Source: UBA4744 sp963717135
GTDB taxonomy: Bacteria > Actinomycetota > Acidimicrobiia > Spongiisociales > UBA4744
Assembly (NCBI GenBank): GCA_963717135.1
Contig: CAVQVN010000009.1
Span: 992,001 to 1,056,000 of the forward strand
Direction of reading: 5' to 3'
DNA: 64,000 bases
Every line of letters starts with the position of its first letter. Within the stretch, counting starts at the first letter, position 1. Both the position numbers and the translations under genes were made by a program. Positions 7,730 to 17,016 of the stretch are shown in pieces. Below the pieces are notes generated by a model. It saw nothing but the letters and a program-made list of their open reading frames with translations, searched no databases and had not been told where the DNA came from.

Positions 7730-9784
7730 CAGATAAACCGCCCCCAACGGTGGGAGAGTCAGGTTCACCGAGAAGGGGCGGCCGTGGGCTCCGGTTTTGT
7801 GGGCCTCTACTCCTCCGAGATTGCCCAGGCCGCTGCCGCCGTAATAATCGGCGTCGGTGTTGAGGATCTCTGCCCAGTGGCCCCCGTGGGGCACGCCCAT
7901 CCGGTAGTTGTAGCGGGCCACCGGGGTGAAGTTGAAAATGGCCAGGATCACGTCTTCGGTAGTGCTGCCCTTGCGCAGCCACGAGAGGGTGCTCGACTGC
8001 CAATCGTTGGCTTCGACCCACTCGAAACCGCGATGGTCCGTGTCCCATTCATGGAGAGCCGGTTCCTCACGGTACACCCGGCCTAGATCACCGACCAGCT
8101 TGAGGATGCCCCGGTGGGGTTCCCAATCGAGCAGATCCCAGGACAGCGAACCATCGTGGTTCCACTCGGACCACTGAGCCAGCTCGCCACCCATGAACAG
8201 CAGCTTCTTGCCCGGCTGGGCGAACTGGTTGGCGTACAGCAGGCGGAGGTTGGCGAACTTCTGCCAGTCGTCACCCGGCATTTTGGCGACCAGCGAGCCC
8301 TTGCCGTGCACGACCTCATCGTGGGACAGCGGCAGCAGATAGCTCTCGGTGAAGGCGTACAGACCGCGGAAGGTCAGATCGTTGTGGTGATACTGACGGA
8401 AGAACGGATCCTTTTGCATATAGGCCAGCGTGTCGTGCATCCAGCCCATATCCCACTTGAATCCGAACCCCAGCCCACCGATGTAGGTAGGGCGTGACAC
8501 CGTCGGCCAGGCGGTCGACTCCTCGGCGAAGGTCTGCACGTCGGGAAACTGCCGGTACACCTCCTCGTTGAATCTGCGGAGGAAGGTGATCGCTTCGATG
8601 TTCTCGTTGCCGCCGTACTCGTTGGGAATCCACTCGCCGTCTTGGCGGGAATAGTCGAGATACAACATCGAGGCGACCGCATCCACCCGGATCCCGTCAA
8701 TGTGATACCGATCCAGCCAGGAGATGGCACTGGAGATCAGGAAGCTCCGTACCTCGTTGCGACCGTAGTTGAAGATCCAACTCCCCCAATCGGGATGGAA
8801 CCCCTTGCGATCGTCCGAGTGCTCGTAGAGATGGGTGCCGTCGAAGAAGCCGAGCCCGTGCTCGTCGGTAGCGAAGTGCGACGGCACCCAATCGAGGATC
8901 ACGCCGATCCCCGCCCGGTGGAGGGAATCGATGAGGTACTTGAAGTCCTCGGGGGTGCCGAAACGGGAGGTCGGTCCGAAATAGCCGACCGACTGATACC
9001 CCCAACTTCCGCCGAACGGATGCTCCATGACCGGCAGGAACTCGACGTGGGTGAAGTTCATCCGCTGCACATGCTCGACCAGCAGCGGTGCCATCTCCCG
9101 GTAGGTCAGCGAACGGTTGCCTTCCTTCGGGTTTCGCCGCCACGATCCCAGATGAACCTCGTAGATGGAGATCGGAGCGCTGTGGTTGTTCCGGGCGGCC
9201 CGGGTCTTCATCCATTTGGCGTCGCCCCATTTGTAGACAGGTTCCCACACCCGGGAGGCAGTCCTGGGGGGCTCCTCTGAGAATGAAGCGAAGGGGTCGG
9301 CCTTGTCGACCTGGTAGCCGCCGAAGCGCGAAGCGATATGGAACTTGTACGTCTGACCCTGCTCGATACCGGGGATGAACCCCTCCCAGATCCCCGATGC
9401 TCCTTTCGGGTTCAGTGGATGAGCGCCGGGGTTGTAGAAGTTGAAATCCCCTACCACGGATACGTAATCGGCATCCGGTGCCCACACGGCGAAATATCCA
9501 CCCGCCACCCCTTCCACTTCGACCAGGTGGCAACCCATTTTCTCGTAGAGCCGGAAGTGCGAGCCTTCGTTGAACAGAAACAGGTCGTCTTCGGTCAGCA
9601 GACTGAAGTAGGGCAGGTCTCGAGCCGGGGGTTCCGGGACGGGCTCAGTTGATGGTTTCTCAACGGGCTTCTTGGCAGCCGGCTTGCGGGAGGGAGCCGG
9701 TTGGGCTGGAGGCTTGGCAGCCTTTTGGGAAGCGGCCGGTTTGGTGGGCTTGCGTCTTGGGGTTTTCTCTTCATCGGCCGGCAT
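7715..9784 (-). CDS. glgB: 1,4-alpha-glucan branching enzyme
   Basis: 689 residues. It creates alpha-1,6 branches in glycogen. Order: a ~55-residue Lys/Pro/Ala-rich N-terminal tail, a CBM48-type beta domain (GYFAVWAPDADYVSVVGDF), the GH13 barrel and a C-terminal beta domain. Catalytic residues line up with GlgB: nucleophile D368 in DGIRVDAVAS, acid/base E421 in FAEEST, and the third Asp at about 489 in LSHDEVVHGKGS. The 53-residue gap between D368 and E421 equals the E. coli spacing. It lacks the long extra N1 domain of some homologues and has a disordered tail instead. No other glycogen gene is adjacent. Confidence 0.95.
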   Translation of the reverse strand: MPADEEKTPRRKPTKPAASQKAAKPPAQPAPSRKPAAKKPVEKPSTEPVPEPPARDLPYFSLLTEDDLFLFNEGSHFRLYEKMGCHLVEVEGVAGGYFAVWAPDADYVSVVGDFNFYNPGAHPLNPKGASGIWEGFIPGIEQGQTYKFHIASRFGGYQVDKADPFASFSEEPPRTASRVWEPVYKWGDAKWMKTRAARNNHSAPISIYEVHLGSWRRNPKEGNRSLTYREMAPLLVEHVQRMNFTHVEFLPVMEHPFGGSWGYQSVGYFGPTSRFGTPEDFKYLIDSLHRAGIGVILDWVPSHFATDEHGLGFFDGTHLYEHSDDRKGFHPDWGSWIFNYGRNEVRSFLISSAISWLDRYHIDGIRVDAVASMLYLDYSRQDGEWIPNEYGGNENIEAITFLRRFNEEVYRQFPDVQTFAEESTAWPTVSRPTYIGGLGFGFKWDMGWMHDTLAYMQKDPFFRQYHHNDLTFRGLYAFTESYLLPLSHDEVVHGKGSLVAKMPGDDWQKFANLRLLYANQFAQPGKKLLFMGGELAQWSEWNHDGSLSWDLLDWEPHRGILKLVGDLGRVYREEPALHEWDTDHRGFEWVEANDWQSSTLSWLRKGSTTEDVILAIFNFTPVARYNYRMGVPHGGHWAEILNTDADYYGGSGLGNLGGVEAHKTGAHGRPFSVNLTLPPLGAVYLKSSQ

Positions 9785-9844
9785 GGGTCAACCGTTTCTC
9801 GGGCGTACAGCGGAGGCTAGCGCTCCGGGCCACAGGCCCGCGAG

Positions 9845-9907
9845 GTGGGAAGCATCAAGTGGGAAGTTTGAAGTGGGAACATCAAACCTCGACTTCAGAC
9901 TTCTCAG
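9845..9907. repeat. Heptad tandem array 3 (unit GTGGGAA alternating)
   Basis: Nine 7-bp steps: GTGGGAA, GCATCAA, GTGGGAA, GTTTGAA, GTGGGAA, CATCAAA, CCTCGAC, TTCAGAC, TTCTCAG. The first part behaves as a 14-bp repeat (2 x 7). It extends into the stop codon of the DinB-like gene (9904-9906). Confidence 0.75.
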
Positions 9908-10374
9908 CCCACCCAGGCCACCCACTCTTCGGGGAGGCTCTTGCCCAGAGCTCGCAGGTAGCAATCGAGTTTGCCGAACGAAATCAGAACGGCCTCCCGG
10001 TACGTGTGAAACTGGGCCATCGCCGGCATCTCCCAACCACCGCGATCGATAGGCTTGGCAAGGTCATCGTCACTCAACGCGGAAAGGGCGGCCTTCAGCT
10101 CGCCGTCCAATCCGTGCAACCAGCCGACCGCAGCTGCACCAGAGGTGATGCTCTCGCGCCCCGGTGCTTGCGTGGTGAAGTCCATCTTCATCGTCTCGAA
10201 GGACCGGGTGTACATCGATTCGACGTCGCCCAGAGCCTGCAGCACCTCGCCGACCGATGGACAGCCTTCGATCCTGAAGCTGAGATCTTCGGTGCCGAGG
10301 GTGGCGATGGCCTCGTCCCGCACCCCGTGGGTCATGTCCAGCAACCCGAAGAACTGTTGCTCGATCTGGTTCAT
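9904..10374 (-). CDS. DinB-like four-helix protein
   Basis: 156 residues, almost entirely helical by composition. The N-terminal part (QIEQQFFGLLDMTHGVRDEAIATL), the SVGEVLQALGDVESMY segment and the later FHTYREAVLISFGKLDCYL fit the DinB/YfiT metal-dependent hydrolase fold. The canonical three-His metal site is not clearly visible: only two His residues occur, in WLHGL and QFHTYREA. It may be a non-metal member. Monocistronic on the minus strand; the start is ATG at 10374. Confidence 0.6.
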   Translation of the reverse strand: MNQIEQQFFGLLDMTHGVRDEAIATLGTEDLSFRIEGCPSVGEVLQALGDVESMYTRSFETMKMDFTTQAPGRESITSGAAAVGWLHGLDGELKAALSALSDDDLAKPIDRGGWEMPAMAQFHTYREAVLISFGKLDCYLRALGKSLPEEWVAWVG

Positions 10375-10452
10375 ATCACCCCTCCATAACGCCTAAAGAA
10401 AGACTACGTGGCGGACTCACTTCGTGGGCCGTACTTCGTATGGCAGCCAAGG

Positions 10453-10480
10453 TCACCAATCACGAGTCACGAGCAGGTCT
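10453..10480. repeat. Heptad tandem array 4 (unit TCACGAG), next to a palindrome
   Basis: Units TCACCAA, TCACGAG, TCACGAG, CAGGTCT in the gap between the DinB-like gene and nuoN. It is followed at about 10499-10520 by CCCTCGCTTCGCTGAGGG, an imperfect palindrome of the same type as the REP-like elements. That palindrome lies just past the nuoN stop and may act as its terminator. Confidence 0.55.
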
Positions 10481-10519
10481 GGTGGGAACGAACCCTCCTC
10501 GCCCTCGCTTCGCTGAGGG

Positions 10520-12025
10520 CTATCCCCCGGCCAGCGCTTTGGTGGCGTCCGAGAAAAAGGTGATCAGGGACGGGAAGAAACCGGCGGCCAGCACTACCGC
10601 CACCGACAGCCCCAGAGCCACCCCCAGGGAACCGGCCAGCGGAGCGGTCCGCACCGCTTCGTCGGGAGCGGTGGCCGGGACCGGATCCATCCAGATCGTC
10701 TTCACGACCTTGGCGTAGTAGAAGAGGGCTATCACCGCATTGACTGCGGCGATGGCGGCCAGGACCACCATCCAGGCCGAATCGGCTCCGATGGCGGCGC
10801 TGAACATGACCAGCTTGGCAATCCATCCGGCCAGCGGCGGGATGCCGGCCAAGGAGAAGAAGAAGGCGGCCGCCAGAAGCCCCAGGCCCGGTGCGTAGGA
10901 ACCGAGCCCGCCCCAGCCTTCGATCTCGCCGGTCCCGGTCTTGCGGGCACCGGCGATTACCACGGCGAAGGCACCCAGATTCATGAAGGCGTAGATCACG
11001 ATGTAGGTGACGGTGGCGGCAAACGCCTCGCCCAGCCTGACTCCCTCGGTGGTAGCGGCCGCCGCGAACGGCACCAGCATGAAACCGGCTTGGGCCACCG
11101 ACGAGTAGGCGAGCAGCCGGACGATGTTGGTCTGGCGCAAGGCGGTGAGGTTGGCCAGCGTCATCGACAGGGCCGCCAGGATCCAGACGGCCGGACCCCA
11201 CACCCCGGCCGCCTCCGGGAACGCCGAGTAGAGAATCACCAAGAGCGCCACGAACCCGGCCGCTTTCGACGACACCGACAGGTAGGCCGTCACCGGGGTC
11301 GGAGCGCCTTCGTAGGTGTCGGGTGCCCAGAAGTGGAAAGGCACGGCGGATACCTTGAACCCGAGGCCGGCGATCATGAACATGATGGCCATGATGAAGG
11401 CCGGATCGGAGGCCATCCCGGCTCCCTCGGCGGCGATTCCGGCAAAGGTCAACTCGCCGGTCAGGCCGTATACGAACGACATGCCGTACAGCAACAAAGC
11501 CGAGGCCAGCACTCCCAGCAGGTAGTACTTGAGCGATGCCTCGTTGGAACGGAGGTCACCTTTGCGCCATCCGGCCAGCAGATACATCGGCTGCGAAACG
11601 AGTTCGATGGCGATGAACAGAGTGATGAGGTCGCGGGAGGAGGCCAGCACCACCGCGCCGAGGATCGACAGCACCATCAGGAAGTAGTACTCGCCCTGGT
11701 AGAAGCGATCCGATTCGATATAGCTCACCGACATGAGCAGCACGAGGTAGCCGGCCACCACGAACAATCCCTTGAGCACCAGGGCGAAGTCGTCGACCAC
11801 GTAACTCCCACCGAGCATCGATCGTTCGCCCACTTCGCTCACGGCCAGGGCAATCAGCGGAAGCGCCGCGAAGGTGACTCCCAATACCGCCACGATCGCC
11901 GTCCAATACTTCTGACGGCGGGGCAGGAAAAGGTCGAGCATCAGCACCACCACAGCAGTGACTGCCAGAGTGATCTCCGGCGCCAAGGCGAGATAGTCGA
12001 TGTCCGGCGTCAAATCAGCCCCCAA
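10520..12025 (-). CDS. nuoN: NADH-quinone oxidoreductase subunit N
   Basis: 501 residues, about 14 TM helices. It is one of the three antiporter-like proton-pumping subunits of the complex I membrane arm. Family signatures include the FIAIELVSQPMYLL segment (key Glu in TM5) and KVSAVPFHFWAPDTYEGAP, with the conserved Lys and the PFHFWxPD motif. It is the last gene of the nuo operon. The TTG start at 12025 overlaps nuoM by 11 bases; a second TTG at 12013, immediately after the nuoM stop, is an equally plausible start. Confidence 0.95.
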   Translation of the reverse strand: MGADLTPDIDYLALAPEITLAVTAVVVLMLDLFLPRRQKYWTAIVAVLGVTFAALPLIALAVSEVGERSMLGGSYVVDDFALVLKGLFVVAGYLVLLMSVSYIESDRFYQGEYYFLMVLSILGAVVLASSRDLITLFIAIELVSQPMYLLAGWRKGDLRSNEASLKYYLLGVLASALLLYGMSFVYGLTGELTFAGIAAEGAGMASDPAFIMAIMFMIAGLGFKVSAVPFHFWAPDTYEGAPTPVTAYLSVSSKAAGFVALLVILYSAFPEAAGVWGPAVWILAALSMTLANLTALRQTNIVRLLAYSSVAQAGFMLVPFAAAATTEGVRLGEAFAATVTYIVIYAFMNLGAFAVVIAGARKTGTGEIEGWGGLGSYAPGLGLLAAAFFFSLAGIPPLAGWIAKLVMFSAAIGADSAWMVVLAAIAAVNAVIALFYYAKVVKTIWMDPVPATAPDEAVRTAPLAGSLGVALGLSVAVVLAAGFFPSLITFFSDATKALAGG

Positions 12026-13601
12026 ACGCTTTCGTCACGAGAGAAACCACGGCGTCGTTGGTGGCGCCGAGCACCAGGCGCGGGAACACTCCGATCGCCA
12101 CGATGGCCACCACCAGCGGCACCCAGGCCGTCAGCTCGTAGGCATCGACATCGTGGAAGTGCTTGCCTTCCCACTCCGCCGACGGTTCGCCCAGGTTGAC
12201 CTTCTGCAGCATCCACAGCATGTAGCCGGCGGTCAGCACCGTACCGATCGCCCCCAGGACCATGGCGGTCCTGAACAGCGTTGTGTTGAGGCCGGCCAGC
12301 GGGCTGTAGGCGCCGAACAGAGCCATGAACTCACCCCAGAACCCGGCCAAACCGGGAAGACCGAGAGAGGCCATGGCGGTGAACCCGAGGATCCCGCCCA
12401 TGATCGGCATGATCTTCATGTTGCCGCCCAACCGGGCCATATCCCGGGTGTGGTAGCGATGCGACATCGAACCGGCCAGGAAGAACAAGAGGCCGGTGAT
12501 AACCCCGTGGGCCACCATGCCGATGATGGCGGCGTTGATGCCGACCGAGGTCATCGAGGCAATGCCGAGCATCACGAACCCCATGTGCCCAACCGATGAG
12601 AAAGCGATCAGCCGTTTCATGTCGGTTTGGGCCAGACAGGCGAGCGAGCCGTAGATGATGCCGATCACCGCCAGGATGGCGATGGCCGGCGCCCAATCCC
12701 GGGCCATCTCCGGGAGGATGGGGATGCTGATCCGGATGAAGCCGTAGGCGCCGAGCTTCAGGAGGATGGCGGCCAGCAGCACAGAGCCGACGGTGGGAGC
12801 GGCGGTGTGAGCGTCGGGAAGCCAGGTGTGGAGCGGCCACATCGGCACCTTGACCGCAAACCCGAGGAACAAGGCCCCGAACACCAGGAAGGCAAAGGTT
12901 CCGGTGAAGGCCCCGTTCGATCCCAGGTTGATCAGTTCGGGGATATCGAAAGTCCGGATCCCCGCCCCGGACTCGCCCGACTTGAAGTAGAGCGCCAGAA
13001 ATCCCAGCAGCATGAACGCCGAGCCGAACAGGGTGAAGAGGAAGAACTTGATCGAGGCGTAGAGGCGGGTCTCCACTTCCCGGTTGAAGCCGGGAATCTT
13101 CATGACCGCCTTGTCTCCCCAGATCCCGATCATGAAGTACATCGGGAGCAAGACGAGTTCAAAGAACACGAAAAAGAGAACCAGATCCAGCGCTACGAAC
13201 GTCCCGTTCATCCCGGTGGCCAGCACCAGCGTCAAAGCCATGAACCCCTTCGGGTTGTGCGGCTCGGGCCAGTGATTGAACGAGTAGATCACCGCCAGAA
13301 CAGTGACAAAGGCAGACAGCACCACGAGGGGTAGCGAGATGCCGTCGACGCCGATGTGATATCCGGAGTTGATCGACTCGATCCAGGTGAGACTGGTACC
13401 GAACTGGAACTCACTGGCGTTACCGAAGTCGAACCGGAAAGCCAGCAGGGCGGCCAGCGCCAGGGTCACCACGGTGAACACCAGAGAGAGGGCCTTGATG
13501 GCAGCCTCGTTTTTCTTGGGGGTGAGAAGCACGCCGATCGCGCCTACCAAGGGCAGGAACACGATCAGGCTCAAGCCCCACCCGTTATCGAACCACCCCA
13601 T
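12015..13601 (-). CDS. nuoM: NADH-quinone oxidoreductase subunit M
   Basis: 528 residues with about 14 TM helices. Antiporter-like complex I subunit carrying proton translocation. FVFFELVLLPMYFMIG contains the TM5 Glu, and KVPMWPLHTWLPDAHTAAP is the hallmark TM7-8 segment. The ATG at 13601 has a GGAGG site 8-13 bases upstream. It lies between nuoL and nuoN in the usual L-M-N order. Confidence 0.96.
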   Translation of the reverse strand: MGWFDNGWGLSLIVFLPLVGAIGVLLTPKKNEAAIKALSLVFTVVTLALAALLAFRFDFGNASEFQFGTSLTWIESINSGYHIGVDGISLPLVVLSAFVTVLAVIYSFNHWPEPHNPKGFMALTLVLATGMNGTFVALDLVLFFVFFELVLLPMYFMIGIWGDKAVMKIPGFNREVETRLYASIKFFLFTLFGSAFMLLGFLALYFKSGESGAGIRTFDIPELINLGSNGAFTGTFAFLVFGALFLGFAVKVPMWPLHTWLPDAHTAAPTVGSVLLAAILLKLGAYGFIRISIPILPEMARDWAPAIAILAVIGIIYGSLACLAQTDMKRLIAFSSVGHMGFVMLGIASMTSVGINAAIIGMVAHGVITGLLFFLAGSMSHRYHTRDMARLGGNMKIMPIMGGILGFTAMASLGLPGLAGFWGEFMALFGAYSPLAGLNTTLFRTAMVLGAIGTVLTAGYMLWMLQKVNLGEPSAEWEGKHFHDVDAYELTAWVPLVVAIVAIGVFPRLVLGATNDAVVSLVTKAFGG

Positions 13602-13614
13602 TCGTTCGTCCCTC

Positions 13615-15657
13615 CTATCTGAAAATCACGAAACCGATGACCAGCAACACTGCGCCGATCACCGTGGCGCCCGCGTATTGCTGCACCTTGCCGGTCTGTA
13701 AGAGCCGCGTCTTGCCGCCGGCCCCGTCGGCGGTGAACGCAATCCCGTTGAGTGCCAGGTCGATGCCCAGCTGGTCGAGCCCGCCGTAGACGACGCCGGC
13801 CAAAGCCCGGGCCAGGAACCCGGCCGCGTTGACGATCCCGTCGAGGATGTACGAGTTGGTCCAATCGACGAACCTGGCGATGGGCCCCTTGATCGGGTTG
13901 ACCAGGCCTCCCAGGTATAGGTCGTCCAGGTAATACTTGTTCTCCAGCAAAGGCCAGAGCAGCGGAATCCGGAAACTGTCGCGCGCCTGCTGGGTCTCGC
14001 GGTCCTTGAAGTACAGGAGGTACCCGGCGGTGATGCCCAGGAGGGCGGCCGTCAGTCCAATGGCCAGTACCGGCCAGTCGAAACTCTCGGGATGGTGCTC
14101 CTCGAAGAGGTGTGCACGGGTCCCCACCCACTCGGTGAAACCGGTGTAGAGACCGGGAATGTTCACCCAACCGCCCACCAGCGCCAGTCCGGCCAGCACC
14201 ACCATCGGCACCGTCATCACCCGGGGCGATTCGTGCGGATGACCGTGGCCCTTGTAGGTCCCGAAGAAGGTGAGAAACACGGTGCGGGCCATGTAGAAAG
14301 CGGTGATGAAGGCGCCGATGATGCCGATCGTCAACACCGCCGTGTAGCCCTCGTAGTTGAAGGCAGCGAGGATCTCGTCCTTCGAGAAGAATCCGGCGAA
14401 GGGGAAAATCCCGGCCAGGGCAATGGTCCCCGCCACGAACGTGCCGAACGTGACCGGCATGCTCTTTCGCAACCCGCCCATATCGCTCATGTTGTTGGAG
14501 TGGACGCTGTGGATCACCGACCCGGCTCCCAGGAACAACAGGCCCTTGAAGAAGGCATGGGTCCACAGGTGGAAGAGTCCCGCCGTGTAAGCCCCGGCTC
14601 CCAAAGCGGCGACCATGTAGCCAAGCTGGCTGACGGTCGAGTAGGCGAGCACCTTCTTGATGTCGTCCTGCACCAACGCCAGCAGCCCGGCGATGATCAG
14701 CGTGATCGTTCCGATCACCAACACCAGGACACGCGCATCGGCGGCCATCTCGGCGTACAGCGGGAACATGCGCCCGACCAGATACACCCCGGCGGTGACC
14801 ATGGTGGCGGCGTGCATGAGGGCGGAAACCGGAGTCGGGCCGGCCATCGCGTCCGGCAGCCACACATGGAAGGGGAACTGGGCGCTCTTGCCCATCGCTC
14901 CGATGAACAACAGGACCGCCCCGGCGATCGCTACGGCCTCAATCGCTTCGTTGTTGCCAACGACTGCGTCGAGGATGTCGGTAATGCGGAACGACCCGAC
15001 TGGGATCGCCAGCACGAAGGCGCCGATGATCAACCCGATGTCGGCCACCTTGTTGACGTAGAAGGCCTTCATGCCGGCCGACGAGTTTTCTTTCTGCTCC
15101 CAGTAGTGGCCGATCAGCAGGTAGGAGGACAACCCCACCCCTTCCCAACCGACTATCAGCTGAATGAGGTTGGGGGCAGAAACCAGCAGCAGCATCGACC
15201 CGGCGAACAGGGTGAAGGCCGCAAAGAACCAAGTGACCCGGACGTCGCCTTTCATGTAGCCGAGGGCATAGGTGAAGATCAGGAACGACAGCAGCCCGAC
15301 GACGAGGTACATCATCGAGGAGAGCCCGTCCACCACCCAGCCCCACTCGATGGCGAAGCTGCCGATCCGGGCCACCTCCACGGAATGCTCGTAGACGACC
15401 CCTTGGGTGACGTTCATGATGAAGAGCACCGCGGCGTAGACCGCCACGAAAGCCATCGCCCCGACCGCGATTTCGCCGCCTTGGCGGGGAAGCCGTTTGC
15501 CGAAGAACACGATCGCCAGAAAAGCTACGAACGGCATGATCACCAGCAGCCAGGCCCACTCGGCCAGGAAGCCACCGTCACCGAAGTCGGCGGCGTGACC
15601 GCTCCCCTCGGCGGCGGCCAGCGCGAAGTTGGTCAAGGTACTCATGGGGGCTACCAC
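13615..15657 (-). CDS. nuoL: NADH-quinone oxidoreductase subunit L
   Basis: 680 residues. Largest antiporter-like complex I subunit, with the long C-terminal lateral helix region (about residues 550-680). GWEGVGLSSYLLIGHYW (TM5 Glu) and KSAQFPFHVWLPDAMAGPTP are diagnostic. The GTG at 15657 lies inside the end of nuoK; an ATG four codons later (15645) is an equally good or better start. Translation is probably coupled to nuoK. Confidence 0.95.
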   Translation of the reverse strand: MVAPMSTLTNFALAAAEGSGHAADFGDGGFLAEWAWLLVIMPFVAFLAIVFFGKRLPRQGGEIAVGAMAFVAVYAAVLFIMNVTQGVVYEHSVEVARIGSFAIEWGWVVDGLSSMMYLVVGLLSFLIFTYALGYMKGDVRVTWFFAAFTLFAGSMLLLVSAPNLIQLIVGWEGVGLSSYLLIGHYWEQKENSSAGMKAFYVNKVADIGLIIGAFVLAIPVGSFRITDILDAVVGNNEAIEAVAIAGAVLLFIGAMGKSAQFPFHVWLPDAMAGPTPVSALMHAATMVTAGVYLVGRMFPLYAEMAADARVLVLVIGTITLIIAGLLALVQDDIKKVLAYSTVSQLGYMVAALGAGAYTAGLFHLWTHAFFKGLLFLGAGSVIHSVHSNNMSDMGGLRKSMPVTFGTFVAGTIALAGIFPFAGFFSKDEILAAFNYEGYTAVLTIGIIGAFITAFYMARTVFLTFFGTYKGHGHPHESPRVMTVPMVVLAGLALVGGWVNIPGLYTGFTEWVGTRAHLFEEHHPESFDWPVLAIGLTAALLGITAGYLLYFKDRETQQARDSFRIPLLWPLLENKYYLDDLYLGGLVNPIKGPIARFVDWTNSYILDGIVNAAGFLARALAGVVYGGLDQLGIDLALNGIAFTADGAGGKTRLLQTGKVQQYAGATVIGAVLLVIGFVIFR

Positions 15658-15956
15658 TTCATCAAATCCAGTTCGTCGATATTGGCAGAGGTGCGGTTGC
15701 GGAAGATCAGCAGGATGATCGCCAGCCCGACACCCACCTCAGCCGCCGCCACGGTGATCACAAAGATGGCAAAGATGTGTCCGCCGAGCTCGGCGTTCTG
15801 GAGGAAGGCCTCGAAGGCAATCAGGTTGATGTTGACCGCGTTGAGCATCAACTCAATGGCCAGCAGCACCATGACCGCGTTACGGCGCACCAGCAAGCCG
15901 TAGATCCCCAGCGAGAACATGAAGGCACCAAGGATGAGGAATTGATTCAGAAGCAT
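15651..15956 (-). CDS. nuoK: NADH-quinone oxidoreductase subunit K
   Basis: 101 residues, three TM helices, the exact family size. The two membrane Glu residues of the proton path are visible in LLAIELMLNAVNINL and in AAAEVGVGLAIILL. Its ATG overlaps the nuoJ stop by one base (TGATG). Confidence 0.95.
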   Translation of the reverse strand: MLLNQFLILGAFMFSLGIYGLLVRRNAVMVLLAIELMLNAVNINLIAFEAFLQNAELGGHIFAIFVITVAAAEVGVGLAIILLIFRNRTSANIDELDLMKW

Positions 15957-16558
15957 CAGCCGACTCCCTTCGGGAGTTCGCCGTCTCGAGTCTCGAGACC
16001 CGAGTCTCGTGCTTCCGCAGCCTGCTCTTCCGCAGGTGAGGCGTCCTTGCGGGCCAGGGTGATGCCGCCGATCAGCGCAGCCAGCAAGACGAATGAGACC
16101 ACCTCGAAGGGCAGCACGAACCGTTGCAGCAACTGCTCACCGATGGCCTCCGTGGAGGTTCCCCCGCCCAGGTTGCTGATCTGATCGTCACCAAAAGCCG
16201 TCAAGGCCGATCCGGCGGTAACGATGAACATGAGGAAGGCGGCCATGGCCGCCGGTGAACGGCGCCGGTGATCGACTTCGACTTTCGGGCCCGTCGGGGC
16301 GCGGGTGATCATGATCCCGAAGAGGAACAACACGATCACCGCTCCGATGTAAACCAGCACCAGCACCCAGGCGACGAATTCGGCGGAAAGCAGCAGGAAG
16401 AGCCCGGCCGTTCCACCGAGCGCCAGCACGAGGAACAACGCCGAATGCACCACGTTGGAGCTGGTGACGACCCGGATGGCCGAGACGGCCACGACCAGCG
16501 CCAGAACCAGGAACACCCAGTTGGTCGGTTCGCTGAACCAGTCGGCGAAGGTCTGCAC
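15956..16558 (-). CDS. nuoJ: NADH-quinone oxidoreductase subunit J
   Basis: I start it at GTG 16558, which overlaps the nuoI stop (TAGTG) and has CTGGAGGGT upstream. The frame is open to an ATG at 16600, but that would overlap nuoI by 43 bases. About 200 residues, five TM helices; VLVLVYIGAVIVLFLFGIMI is the conserved pi-bulge TM3. The tail (AEARDSGLETRDGE) is encoded by a 7-bp-period array and is probably not part of the ancestral protein. Confidence 0.92.
   Translation of the reverse strand: MQTFADWFSEPTNWVFLVLALVVAVSAIRVVTSSNVVHSALFLVLALGGTAGLFLLLSAEFVAWVLVLVYIGAVIVLFLFGIMITRAPTGPKVEVDHRRRSPAAMAAFLMFIVTAGSALTAFGDDQISNLGGGTSTEAIGEQLLQRFVLPFEVVSFVLLAALIGGITLARKDASPAEEQAAEARDSGLETRDGELPKGVG
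15984..16011. repeat. Heptad array 5 (unit TCTCGAG) within the nuoJ 3' end
   Basis: Four units, TCTCGAG, TCTCGAG, ACCCGAG and TCTCGTG, lie inside the last 60 bases of nuoJ and encode part of its polar C-terminal tail. It is shorter than the other arrays but has the same period and the same placement at a gene end. Confidence 0.6.
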
Positions 16559-17016
16559 TAACCCTCCAGCTCGGGCGGCTCGGGAACCGTTTGCAGCCAA
16601 TCCTGCAAACGATCCATGTCGTGCATCATCTCGCCCATCCGGTACTCCGAGTACTCATATTCGGGAGTCCAGAAGAGCGCATCGAACGGACAGACTTCGA
16701 CACAGATGCCGCAGTACATACAAAGGGCGTAGTCGATATCGAACCGGTCGAGTTCGGCCCGCACTTTGACCCTTCCACCGGGCTTGTCCGGGGGCCGCTC
16801 TTCTTTGTGGCCTTCGATGTAGATACACCAGTCGGGGCAGTTGCGGGCACACAGCATGCACACGGTGCAGGCATCCTGGTCGAGGGCGATGACTCCGCGG
16901 GCCCGGGGCGCCGGGATTTCCTTGACCTTGGGGTAATTGATAGTGACCGGCTTCTTGAACAGGGTCTTCAAGGTGACCCACAAGCCCCTGGCCAGGCCGG
17001 GAATGCGAGGCCGCAT
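16558..17016 (-). CDS. nuoI: NADH-quinone oxidoreductase subunit I (2x[4Fe-4S])
   Basis: 152 residues from ATG 17016, which overlaps the nuoH stop by one base. The longer open frame upstream to 17130 lies inside nuoH and is not family-like. Two ferredoxin motifs bind clusters N6a and N6b: CTVCMLCARNCPDWC and CMYCGICVEVCPFDAL. It carries electrons toward NuoB (N2). In this operon it has no adjacent NuoG/E/F to feed it. Confidence 0.95.
   Translation of the reverse strand: MRPRIPGLARGLWVTLKTLFKKPVTINYPKVKEIPAPRARGVIALDQDACTVCMLCARNCPDWCIYIEGHKEERPPDKPGGRVKVRAELDRFDIDYALCMYCGICVEVCPFDALFWTPEYEYSEYRMGEMMHDMDRLQDWLQTVPEPPELEG

Noticed and set aside
14092..15903. 603-residue open frame on the plus strand opposite nuoL/nuoK
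   Set aside because: The translation is His/Gln/Arg/Gly/Asp-rich without hydrophobic cores, typical of antisense frames in GC-rich DNA; nuoL and nuoK on the other strand are unambiguous.
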